From Verrucomicrobiota bacterium (lineage in GTDB: Bacteria; Verrucomicrobiota; Verrucomicrobiia; Chthoniobacterales; JAFAMB01): DNA of 64,000 nucleotides. This document shows positions 44,960-52,224 of the stretch, in pieces. Numbering within the stretch: the first letter of the stretch is position 1; each line of letters starts with the position of its first letter. The DNA lies in assembly GCA_019247695.1 (NCBI GenBank), contig JAFBAP010000117.1:1-64000 (forward strand), read 5' to 3'. Both the position numbers and the translations under genes were made by a program. Below the pieces are notes generated by a model that saw nothing but the letters and a program-made list of their open reading frames with translations, ran no database searches and was not told the origin of the DNA.

Positions 44960-45748
44960 TTATCCTCCGTTGGGTCCCGCATGTTGCAGCATGGCCAGCC
45001 ACTCGCTGTCCGATTCGACCGCGACGGCGCCTTGCTGCCGGGCCCATTCGATGAAACCAGGGGGGGCATTTTGGATGCCGAACACGTTGGCCTGTTTCAT
45101 ACTGGAAATTTTCCGCCACCTGGCATCCCGCCAGTCGCTCCGGCGAAGGTCTGCCCGGGTAAGGTTAGCATTCTCCAAATCGGCCTCGGCAAGGCTGGCC
45201 CCGTTGAGGTCTGCATCCTCAAGGTCAGCTTCGCGCAGGTCGGCGCGCTGCAAATCGCCGCCGCGCAAGTTCGTCGAGGCCAGCGTCGCGTACTGCAGGC
45301 CGGTCCGAACCAATTTGCAGTTTCGCATGTCGGCGGCACTCAGATTGGCGCGCAGCAGGTTGGCATGTCCTAGGTCAATGCCCATAAGAAATGCGCCGCT
45401 GACGTCGACGCCGACCAGTGGAACCTTGTCGGCCGCCAGTTCCTCAAGCGCCTCAATCCGGCCGCCGCTGCCCCCCTTGGACTGGGCGGAGTTGATGACC
45501 TGCCATGCCTGGTAATGCTTCTGTTTAACACGGTCGCCGCTCTCCGCGAAGTAGGAAATGACGGCGATGAGGATCGACAAGGTGCCCAGGTATTCCAGCA
45601 CCTCCAGGAAGGCCCAGCCGCTCAGCCAATAGGCAACCCAGGTCCATCCCCACTCGAACCCGTATAACGGTACCAGCCAACCGTGTCGGGCTCGGGTCCG
45701 GTGGCGGGCCCACGGCTCAGGTCGCGTTCTCCGTTTGAACACCGGCAT
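44960..45748 (-). CDS. Membrane-anchored pentapeptide-repeat protein
   Basis: 262-residue protein with one or two hydrophobic segments near the N-terminus (WTWVAYWLSGWAFLEVLEYLGTLSILIAVISYFAES) and a cytoplasmic pentapeptide-repeat solenoid at about 118-210, with A(D/N)LxxADL-type units such as LLRANLSAADMRNCKL, GGDLQRADLREADLEDADLNGASLAEADLENANLTRADL. This builds a right-handed quadrilateral beta-helix of roughly four coils. A short C-terminal domain follows. It lies 12 bases after doxX and 4 bases before the MFS gene, so the three are one unit. Function unknown; the repeat suggests a scaffold. Confidence 0.85.
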   Translation of the reverse strand: MPVFKRRTRPEPWARHRTRARHGWLVPLYGFEWGWTWVAYWLSGWAFLEVLEYLGTLSILIAVISYFAESGDRVKQKHYQAWQVINSAQSKGGSGGRIEALEELAADKVPLVGVDVSGAFLMGIDLGHANLLRANLSAADMRNCKLVRTGLQYATLASTNLRGGDLQRADLREADLEDADLNGASLAEADLENANLTRADLRRSDWRDARWRKISSMKQANVFGIQNAPPGFIEWARQQGAVAVESDSEWLAMLQHAGPNGG

Positions 45749-45760
45749 AACTGCGGGCGC

Positions 45761-46300
45761 TTAGCTCCGATCAAAGCTCGACGTGGCGTCACGAACCCGG
45801 CCGGGAGCGCCGATTCTCCCCGGAGCGGCCTTCCCGGTCCGGCGCCAGCCGATCCAGGCGTCGATGGAAAACCGGCCCGGGCCGAACGCGAGCACAATGA
45901 GCGCAGCCAGCAGGAAGGGAAACGGGGCGGCCTGCACAAACTTGTCAGGATCACTGAAAATGTGGGTCACCGCTTCGAAATCCGCCGCCAGGTAGGCGAC
46001 GATCATGTTTATCGTGACCGCGAGGGCGGCAAGGCGGGAAGCCAGTCCCGCAATCAGGAGCACGCTGCCGAACGTTTCGACCGCCCCCGCCAGAAAAGCA
46101 TTAAACATGGGAAACGGCAGACCGAGGCTGGCGAAATACTCGGAAACTTTTGGAAGGTTGGTAAGCTTACCTTGTCCGGTGAGAAACAGCTGCCAGAAAA
46201 AGTAGAGCCTGAACGCGAGCAGCAGGGGTGAGCGCAGCAGGTTAGTGCAGCGGACGAGCAGGTCGTAGCCGCGCCCGGACAGGTCAACAAACGTGTTCAT
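45761..46300 (-). CDS. DoxX-family membrane protein of the bufferin locus
   Basis: 179-residue protein with four hydrophobic segments typical of DoxX: PLLLAFRLYFFWQLFLTGQGKLTNLPKVSEYFASLGLPFPMFNAFLAGAVETFGSVLLIAGLASRLAALAVTINMIVAYLAA and FPFLLAALIVLAFGPGRFSIDAWIG. DoxX proteins regularly accompany DUF692/DUF2063 bufferin clusters and are thought to support redox or export steps, although their exact role is not settled. ATG 46300 starts the conserved part. It lies 118 bases after bufC. Confidence 0.85.
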   Translation of the reverse strand: MNTFVDLSGRGYDLLVRCTNLLRSPLLLAFRLYFFWQLFLTGQGKLTNLPKVSEYFASLGLPFPMFNAFLAGAVETFGSVLLIAGLASRLAALAVTINMIVAYLAADFEAVTHIFSDPDKFVQAAPFPFLLAALIVLAFGPGRFSIDAWIGWRRTGKAAPGRIGAPGRVRDATSSFDRS

Positions 46301-46418
46301 ACTGAAGGCAAGAGGTATTTGCGCGCGGGGTGAGCGGGCCGGGTGCATCCGCTCTGCGCCGCCTTATGAGGGCCGGCCGTAACCGGCAGGTAATAGCCAT
46401 TTTGTGACCGGAATGGTT

Positions 46419-47381
46419 TCATGAGGCGCGCCAAAACCACCCGAGAGCTGACCAGTGATTGAACCATTCCCTGAGCCGGGCCGGCCAGTCTGTTTCCTGC
46501 CGCTCACTAGCCTCCAGTGCCAGCACGCAAGCCGTTTCCACGGTTTCGCCGCGGCCCAGGGCCGACAGGATGGCGAAAGCCTCCGGTTCAAGCCGTTTGA
46601 AGTAGATCTGGTTCTGGTGTCGATGGACGGCAAGGTAGACGCTCTGTTGAGCCGGCAGGCGCGGCGGCCGCCGTCGTTTGGGCGTCGTCGGGACCGAGCC
46701 CACGGCGTTGCTTGCCTCTTTGCGCAAGCCTTCGGATTCCCGCGCCTTGACCGCCAGCAGGAAGTCGTCCACGGCGTAATCCAGTTCCAGCAATGAAAGG
46801 TAGGGTTGCAGGTTGAGCCGCAGCCGGTCAGGCGGCAGATCAAGCACGTCATCAGGTGAAATCGCCGGTTTGGACGGCCCGTCAAAAGCCACGACCTGCG
46901 CCCATTCAAAGCGGACCATCTCGAGGGCCAGTTTCTCGCGGGGCGCGGCCCAGTGCGGTTCCTCGCGCAGGAAGTTCTCCAGCCGGCTGCCGAGGTCGCG
47001 TAAACTGTAAGAGGTTGATGGGTACCGCGCCAGGTAGGCCGTCGCAAGCTTCATAAACGCGCGCTGCCCGACGACGGCGCGAAAGCCGGGATAATCGTCG
47101 TGCAGGCAATCCAGCAGGCGGAACCAATATTGGCGATTATAGATTTCAAGCCGCTCAAAAGAACTCAGCCGGTCGTTCGGCTTGATGAATTCACCGGCCA
47201 CTTCGTCCATGGCCCGGCCGTCCATCCACCGTTTCTGCATGCCCCACCCGGGGTCAAGGGGTCGAAACAGCGCGGCTGCCATCACGCGTTGCAGTTCACG
47301 CAATTGGGTGCGGGAACCGATTTTACGCGGCGGTCGAGGTGAGTTGTTGCTCACTGAACCGGCTGGCTTTGAGCGCTTCAT
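46419..47381 (-). CDS. BufC-like DUF2063 partner protein
   Basis: 320-residue protein with an N-terminal DUF2063 domain (LRELQRVMAAALFRPL, ERLEIYNRQYWFRLLDCLHDDYPGFRAVVGQRAFMKLATAYLARYPSTSYSLRDLGSRLENFL) and a C-terminal winged-helix-like part (about 200-320). In MNIO systems this type of protein brings the precursor peptide to the DUF692 oxidase and is needed for Cys modification. ATG 47381 has GAGG 7 bases upstream; the gene overlaps bufB by 59 bases, indicating tight coupling. Starts at 47414 or GTG 47354 cannot be excluded. Confidence 0.85.
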   Translation of the reverse strand: MKRSKPAGSVSNNSPRPPRKIGSRTQLRELQRVMAAALFRPLDPGWGMQKRWMDGRAMDEVAGEFIKPNDRLSSFERLEIYNRQYWFRLLDCLHDDYPGFRAVVGQRAFMKLATAYLARYPSTSYSLRDLGSRLENFLREEPHWAAPREKLALEMVRFEWAQVVAFDGPSKPAISPDDVLDLPPDRLRLNLQPYLSLLELDYAVDDFLLAVKARESEGLRKEASNAVGSVPTTPKRRRPPRLPAQQSVYLAVHRHQNQIYFKRLEPEAFAILSALGRGETVETACVLALEASERQETDWPARLREWFNHWSALGWFWRAS

Positions 47382-48174
47382 GGTGAACCTCGTCAAAGGA
47401 GGGAATTCGGTCATCCCATTCCAACAAGGTCGCAGTGGGTCCGACCTGCTTCAGGGCGTGCGCGTACAACCCCCATACCGGATCAAGCACCGGGTGATCG
47501 TGGGTGTCGAGCGTATATTTTTCGAACTTCGAATGACCGGCGATATGGATCTGGCCGACCCGGTGATGCGGGATATGGTTCAGGTAGTCGTACGGATTGA
47601 AGTTATGGTTCTGGGACGAGACATAGATGTTGTTGACGTCCAGGAGGATGCCGCAGTCGGCCAGTTCCACCACCTCGCTCAGGAACTCCCATTCGGTCAT
47701 TTCGGAGGCATGGTACTCGGCATAGCTGCTGACGTTTTCCACGCAAATGGGCACTTCCAGGTAGTCACGGGCCGCCCGGATTTTCTCGGCCGTGTGCCGC
47801 GCGACTGAAAAGGTGTAAGGCATCGGCAGCAAGTCGTGGGTATAACGGCCGTCGATGCTGCCCCAGCAGAGGTGGTCCGAGAGCCAGGGGGTATGAGTGC
47901 GCTGGACCAGGCGCTTGAGGCGCTTAAGGTGCTCGCGATTAAGTTTGTCGGCTGAACCGAAGTAAATAGCCACGCCGTGCTGAACGACCCGGTACTGTTC
48001 GAGGATGGCGTCGAGGACTTCGAGCGGCCGTCCTCCGTCGACCATAAAGTTCTCCGAGATGATCTCGAACCAGTCGACGACCGGTTTGTTGGCGAGGATA
48101 TGGCGGTAGTGCGGCACACGCAGGCCGATGCCGATGCCGTACTCGGTAAAGCCGTTGAAAGTGTTTGCAGGCAT
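47323..48174 (-). CDS. BufB-like multinuclear non-heme iron oxidase (DUF692)
   Basis: 283-residue TIM-barrel enzyme of the MNIO (MbnB/DUF692) family. Landmarks: EYGIGIGLRVPHYRHI, VDWFEIISENFMVDGGRPLEVLD, HGVAIYFGSADKLNREHL, WLSDHLCWG, LLPMPYT, CVENVSSYAEY with metal-ligand Glu, LLDVNNIYVSSQNHNF, IHIAGHSKFEKYTLDTHDHPV. These enzymes use mixed-valent iron to convert Cys residues of precursor peptides into thiooxazole- or oxazolone-type groups. The frame is open 300 bases further upstream over the precursor gene in another frame, but ATG 48174 begins the conserved domain. Confidence 0.9.
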   Translation of the reverse strand: MPANTFNGFTEYGIGIGLRVPHYRHILANKPVVDWFEIISENFMVDGGRPLEVLDAILEQYRVVQHGVAIYFGSADKLNREHLKRLKRLVQRTHTPWLSDHLCWGSIDGRYTHDLLPMPYTFSVARHTAEKIRAARDYLEVPICVENVSSYAEYHASEMTEWEFLSEVVELADCGILLDVNNIYVSSQNHNFNPYDYLNHIPHHRVGQIHIAGHSKFEKYTLDTHDHPVLDPVWGLYAHALKQVGPTATLLEWDDRIPSFDEVHHEALKASRFSEQQLTSTAA

Positions 48175-48274
48175 GTCTGCGGATCGGTTGGGAACCGGTG
48201 ACGGTTCGGCTGCGGCGGGAGCCGAAGGTTTGCCTTCCTCTCCCGCCGCGCCGTCGACCGGTCTGAATGGGGGG

Positions 48275-48553
48275 TTACTGCGCCTTGCTGCCGTCGGTAG
48301 CGCAGCCGCCTTTACCCTTGCAAGAATTCTTCCCCTTGCAACCATTGTCGCTGCCCTTGCACCCGCCTTGCCCCTTGCAGGCGTTCTTGCCTTGACAGGA
48401 ATGTTTGCCCGCCGCTTGGTCGTCAGCCAGGGTGTGAAGCGTGAAGCCCGGCGGCGCCGTGACGCTTGCGGCATAGGCGCGCACGGCTGTGGACCCGGTT
48501 AAGAGGCCGGCCATGGCCGCCCCTGCGATCGCTGCTTTGGATGGTTTGATCAT
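48275..48553 (-). CDS. BufA2-like bufferin precursor peptide
   Basis: 92-residue precursor with a signal peptide (about 1-29: MIKPSKAAIAGAAMAGLL...AYAA), a short linker, and a low-complexity core with six Cys in two similar halves: HSCQGKNACKGQGGC and GCKGKNSCKGKGGC. The spacing C-x5-C-x5-C is the pattern of BufA2-type bufferins, periplasmic RiPP metallophores induced by copper or other metals. Length and composition fit. It is first in a minus-strand series with the DUF692 and DUF2063 genes. The upstream region (48554-48730) is the likely promoter but no box was recognised. Confidence 0.88.
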   Translation of the reverse strand: MIKPSKAAIAGAAMAGLLTGSTAVRAYAASVTAPPGFTLHTLADDQAAGKHSCQGKNACKGQGGCKGSDNGCKGKNSCKGKGGCATDGSKAQ

Positions 48554-49131
48554 TGGTCGCTTTTTTGTCTTGGTGATTTGTAGTTTCGGCCTAAACGAGA
48601 GAGCTCAAGGGGAAAAAAACAACTGCAAGCCTGGGCTGGCCTCTCATTCGTCCTCTTCAGAATCAGAGCTAACCCGGGCGTCCGTATTCCGCGCGGCGAA
48701 AGTTTTTTGTGCCATTCGCGCCGGACCGGCCGGCCACAACGTAAGAGTTCACACGGTCACACGGCGGGCACAGCGGGTGTGGCGGGCACAACGTGAGAGT
48801 TCACACGGCGAACACGGCGAGCCACGGCGAACACGGCGGGAAGACAGGAATCATCCGCAGAACACGCAGAAGAACGCAGAAAAAGATCCACGAAACCGGA
48901 GCTTGACACCGGCAGCTCGCCCCCAGGATGCCGCTCCGAACTCCGAACTCCGAACTCCGAACTCCGAACCCCCTCCTCTTCCCGCCGTGGTCGCCGTGGA
49001 CCGCCGTGTTCGCCGTGTGAACTCTTACGTTGTGCCCGCCGTGTGACCGACGCCCGACACCCGGCACCCGCAAATGCCTGATTGCGGCGGCGAAGGTTAC
49101 ATGCTAGCCTGCGGCAAAAGGAGGGTCGGCG
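48554..49131. repeat. Repeat-rich spacer: paired inverted family B copies and heptamer array
   Basis: Divergent spacer between the bufferin precursor and UspA gene. It holds a double forward family B copy (48734-48843), a CTCCGAA heptamer array (48934-48969, complement of that at 4172-4208), and an inverted family B copy (48981-49048), then a short ACACCCGGCACCC fragment (family D). About 170 bases next to the precursor gene are repeat-free and probably hold its promoter. A strong ribosome site AAAGGAGGG lies just before 49132. Confidence 0.8.
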
Positions 49132-49824
49132 ATGGAACCTGTTTCGCAAGGTGAACTGCTCGTCGAAGACTGTCCCCAGGAAGATGTATTGAGTCGCATT
49201 CGAATCCGGCCCGTTCGAATCCTCGTCCCGATTGACTTGGAGAGTGCGCCGGCGGCCGTTCTCCGGTATGCGTCAGGCGCGGCGTTGAAATTCGGCTCCG
49301 AGTTGGTCCTTTTTTATGCGTTTGACGATCCCGAGTGCCGGCATGCATCGCGCGTGGAAAAGCAACTTTGGAAGTATCTCTCGGCCGTCCGGACCCGGCA
49401 CCCGACGGCGCGCCTTTTCGTACGTGCCGGGGTTGTCGGCGATGAGGTCAAAGCCGTGGCCGCGTCGGTCGGGGCAGGTTTGATTGTGATGTCGCGCGAT
49501 TATTATCACCGGTTTCTAAGTTGGATGGTGCGGGAAGAAGCCGGCCTCCTTACGATTCAGGGTATGCCGTGCCCGGTGGCGCTGGTGGACGCTCCGGATG
49601 CCGCAACTGACGGTGCCGGAGGAGAAGCGAGTATTGTCCCGGCCTTCGGCGGCAGTCCGGGAACCTCAATCATGCTCACAGAGCAGTCCCCGGAGCACCC
49701 GCCTGCGATGGTGCGGTACGCCGTATGGTCGTTGTCGGCGCGGTCGCGATTAAGAGATAGAGATGCACGCACCCGGCTGAATCGAGGCAGGTTTCGAGGA
49801 CGGCATTGCATGCATAACGGCTGA
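49132..49824 (+). CDS. Universal stress protein (UspA) family
   Basis: 230-residue protein with one UspA domain at about 25-155: RILVPIDLESAPAAVLRYASGAALKFGSELVLFYAFD, then AVAASVGAGLIVMSRDYYHRFLSWMVREEAGLLTIQGMPCPVALVDA. The usual ATP-binding Gly-x2-Gly-x9-Gly-Ser pattern is not clearly preserved, since SRDYYHRF replaces the G-rich loop, so ATP binding is doubtful. The last 70 residues are unrelated and basic. AAAGGAGGG precedes the ATG. Confidence 0.75.
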   Translation: MEPVSQGELLVEDCPQEDVLSRIRIRPVRILVPIDLESAPAAVLRYASGAALKFGSELVLFYAFDDPECRHASRVEKQLWKYLSAVRTRHPTARLFVRAGVVGDEVKAVAASVGAGLIVMSRDYYHRFLSWMVREEAGLLTIQGMPCPVALVDAPDAATDGAGGEASIVPAFGGSPGTSIMLTEQSPEHPPAMVRYAVWSLSARSRLRDRDARTRLNRGRFRGRHCMHNG

Positions 49825-49887
49825 ACCCGGACGGCGCTGCACGAGGTGTCCAGCCGCTGCCTTAACCGCGCTCTGAAGGATGTTTCG

Positions 49888-50355
49888 ATGAAGGTATCTT
49901 TTCTCTCGATCGGGATTGACGTGGCCGAAGCCGTCGTGGAAGTCTTCGCTTCTGAGGCGTCTCCGGACCCCGAGCGATCTGAAGGTGCCGGCGTTCACAT
50001 TCTCGCTTCGATCCCCCGACATTATCGTGCGGAGGTCGCGGTCGTTTTTGGATCGCCTGCCGCTCGGGAAACCTTGGCTCAGGTACAAGACGGGAATCCC
50101 GCGGGCCAACTGCCCGAAACGTTGTCCTCGTTCCTCGCGCAATCGGGACGGCTCGGAATAAAAACGGTGCTGGCACGCGGCGCGCTGGTTGCTCTGCCCG
50201 CGCTCGCGGTACTGGTTGTGCCAAGGATTGCAAGAGCCGCGCTCCCTGCAGCCGGAAAAAGCACCCGCCTGCGGAGCTGGGTGAGGGGACTCCTGCCCGC
50301 TCCGCCGCCGCGCCTTCCTCCTTCCGGCGCTTGCACCCCTTCTCGAAACGGTTGA
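49888..50355 (+). CDS. Doubtful small hypothetical protein
   Basis: 155-codon frame from ATG 49888 (or 49846). The first part (VSFLSIGIDVAEAVVEVFASEA, HILASIPRHYRAEVAVVFGS) looks protein-like and a hydrophobic stretch lies at about 93-115 (VLARGALVALPALAVLVVPRIARA), but the C-terminus is low-complexity Pro/Arg. A 253-codon frame covers the opposite strand and looks worse. No family recognised. Confidence 0.35.
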   Translation: MKVSFLSIGIDVAEAVVEVFASEASPDPERSEGAGVHILASIPRHYRAEVAVVFGSPAARETLAQVQDGNPAGQLPETLSSFLAQSGRLGIKTVLARGALVALPALAVLVVPRIARAALPAAGKSTRLRSWVRGLLPAPPPRLPPSGACTPSRNG

Positions 50356-50420
50356 GCCCGTCTCTGCCGGATCGAAGCGGTGTTTCGTCGTTGATGAAGC
50401 GGCCCGCGATGCCAGGCAAG

Positions 50421-50909
50421 CTAGGGAGCATCGTCCGGCTCATTCCATTCGCCGGGACCGGACGCGCCTTCGGAGCGCAATTTTCGCAACTCGTCGCTGA
50501 CGTCTTCGACCTGGTTCCACACGTCGCGGTCGACATAGATCGGCGCACCCTGGCGGGCGGCCAGAGCGATACAGTCACTCGGCCGCGCATCCAGTTCGAG
50601 CAGACGCTTGCGCAGCAGTTCATTCTCCGCCGTCACCACGAGAGTCGCGAAAAACGTGTCGTGCTCGAAATTGTTGATGACAACCCGCTCCAGTTTTGCG
50701 CCGAGCGCGCGCAATACCGTCGCCACGAGTTCGTGGGTAAGGGGACGCTCCGTCGGTGTGCCCTGAATGGCGAGCGCGATCGCAACGCCGACGCTCTGAT
50801 CCACCAGGATCAGGAACACCTTTTCGGCGTTGCCTAAAAACACCGCGCAGCCCCCGTCCGCTGCGGCCAGGGCGCGGACCTGCACTTCGACCACGGCATT
50901 ACTACTCAT
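50421..50909 (-). CDS. Bifunctional nuclease (BFN, DUF151) family protein
   Basis: 162-residue protein with the BFN domain: VEVQVRALAAADGGCAVFLGN, LILVDQSVGVAIALAIQGTPTERPLTHELVATVLRALGAKLERVVINNFEHDTFFATLVV, LDARPSDCIALAARQGAPIYVDRDV. The conserved DARPSDCIALA segment is diagnostic. Plant members have combined DNase/RNase activity; bacterial roles are little studied. A short acidic tail follows. It lies 51 bases after a membrane-protein gene on the same strand. Confidence 0.88.
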   Translation of the reverse strand: MSSNAVVEVQVRALAAADGGCAVFLGNAEKVFLILVDQSVGVAIALAIQGTPTERPLTHELVATVLRALGAKLERVVINNFEHDTFFATLVVTAENELLRKRLLELDARPSDCIALAARQGAPIYVDRDVWNQVEDVSDELRKLRSEGASGPGEWNEPDDAP

Positions 50910-50960
50910 GAGGCATCCCCGGTTCGGCTCCCAACCCAGGACCGGCTTCCCCGGCGCACG

Positions 50961-51845
50961 CTACTCGGGACCCGTGGAAAATTCCGCGACCAGATATTCT
51001 TCCGCTTTGGTCAGCTCAAACTGATCAATCAGGTAGTAGCGGCTGCCAAAATGCTCACGCTTTTCCCCGATCAGCAGTGGGTCCAGCAAAGCGGATGCCG
51101 GCAGGGGCAGAAGTTCACTTTTCCACCGGTGCTGCTGGTCGACAACCAGGTAAAGGTTATCGAAAAGTTCTCGCGCCCGAAGGGCCTTTTCCCGGGTCTC
51201 TTTCGGGAGCAGCCCATCAAAGGTCGCCGTCAGCGAGAGGACCTTGGCGGGAAACCACTTGCTCACGACGCCGGCCGTGATCAGAAACCCCGTAATCAGG
51301 GTGGCGAAAAATGCGGCGCTGCAAAGGATCAGCACCTGGAAGATCGCGTCGGGCCCCTGAGCTGACGAAAAAGCCGGGTCGTCCATCAGGTGAGGGCCGG
51401 CGAGCAGACCGACGAGGGCCGCCGCCACTGCCGCGAGCAGGAGGTAGCAGAAGCTGGCTGCCCGATGGGCATTCAGGTTGCGCTGGTTGAGTGACTCGAT
51501 AAACTTCTGGGCCCTGGAGAATGGAAGGTGGTTTGCCAGGTTGAGCGTCGCGTCGTAAGACGGCTTCCGCTCGAGGCCGATCTCGGCGTGAAGTTCATGG
51601 CTCCCTTCAAGATTAAATACCGCGAAGACCGGCAGTTCCGCACCGGTTGCCTCGTCCCGATAGGTTTGGTTCAGGCCTGAGGGGTCGAATTCGAGATAGG
51701 GAAGGCGTTTCCAAGGCGCTTTGGCGACCAGCGTCCTTCCTTGTTTGCTGTTTGCCTCGAGCGCGAAAAGGCCTTTGTCCGCCTTTTCGATCAGGCCGGC
51801 AGGCCGGCAATGGTTTTCTCTGAGGAGGGTAAGCTTTTGGCTCAT
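50961..51845 (-). CDS. Hypothetical protein with two membrane helices
   Basis: 294-residue protein, unrecognised. Residues about 1-125 are soluble with beta-rich stretches (FALEANSKQGRTLVAKAPW, FNLEGSHELHAEIGLERKPSYDATL); two membrane helices at about 130-152 (AASFCYLLLAAVAAALVGLLAG) and 168-192 (AIFQVLILCSAAFFATLITGFLITAG); then a soluble C-terminal domain (LYLVVDQQHRWKSELLPL, FGSRYYLIDQFELTKAEEYLVAEF). Probably an inner-membrane protein with both soluble parts on one side. No motif points to function. Confidence 0.65.
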   Translation of the reverse strand: MSQKLTLLRENHCRPAGLIEKADKGLFALEANSKQGRTLVAKAPWKRLPYLEFDPSGLNQTYRDEATGAELPVFAVFNLEGSHELHAEIGLERKPSYDATLNLANHLPFSRAQKFIESLNQRNLNAHRAASFCYLLLAAVAAALVGLLAGPHLMDDPAFSSAQGPDAIFQVLILCSAAFFATLITGFLITAGVVSKWFPAKVLSLTATFDGLLPKETREKALRARELFDNLYLVVDQQHRWKSELLPLPASALLDPLLIGEKREHFGSRYYLIDQFELTKAEEYLVAEFSTGPE

Positions 51846-52224
51846 ACGGTTTTTAGAGCAGGGTTAAATTTCGGCCGGAACGGCCTTCAGAGTGGGCGTT
51901 TTGAAGTTCAGCGGGCTTTTGGAACTGCACGAAATCTCGGTTAATGGCGGAGGAACATAGCTGGGATTTGACCCGGCCAAGCTTCGGTTACAGCTAATCC
52001 GGACGGTACCACGCGCTTATCAGAATGAGAAGCAGTTTGCGCGATTCTCATGAGCGGAACGCCCGTCCGTTGGTCGGTGCGCCCGGACCGATTCCTCATG
52101 GACAGCGCTGCGTCCCGGCGTGACCGCCGGCCGGCGGGGCGCCTTGGTCTTTGGAAAATCTTTTGGAAAACGTGGAAAAACGCCAAACCCGGAACAAACA
52201 GTGCCGATTTCCCAAGGTATCGTT
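51846..52224. promoter_or_regulatory. Spacer with dyad upstream of the di-heme peroxidase
   Basis: 379 bases without a supported gene. An inverted repeat ATGAGAA (52025-52031) and TTCTCAT (52045-52051) with a 13-base spacer lies about 175 bases upstream of the peroxidase start and could be a regulator site. The peroxidase frame is open from 52120 but its first 35 codons look non-coding. Confidence 0.35.

Noticed and set aside
48177-48474. N-terminal extension of the DUF692 protein
   Set aside because: The extra 100 codons overlap the precursor peptide gene in another frame and are Arg/Ala-rich without homology-like character.
48934-48969. CRISPR array
   Set aside because: The 7-base tandem units have no spacers, and no cas gene is in the window.
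49862-50623. 253-codon minus-strand frame between UspA and BFN genes
   Set aside because: Low-complexity Arg/Pro/Ser translation that overlaps the start of the well-supported BFN gene in another frame.
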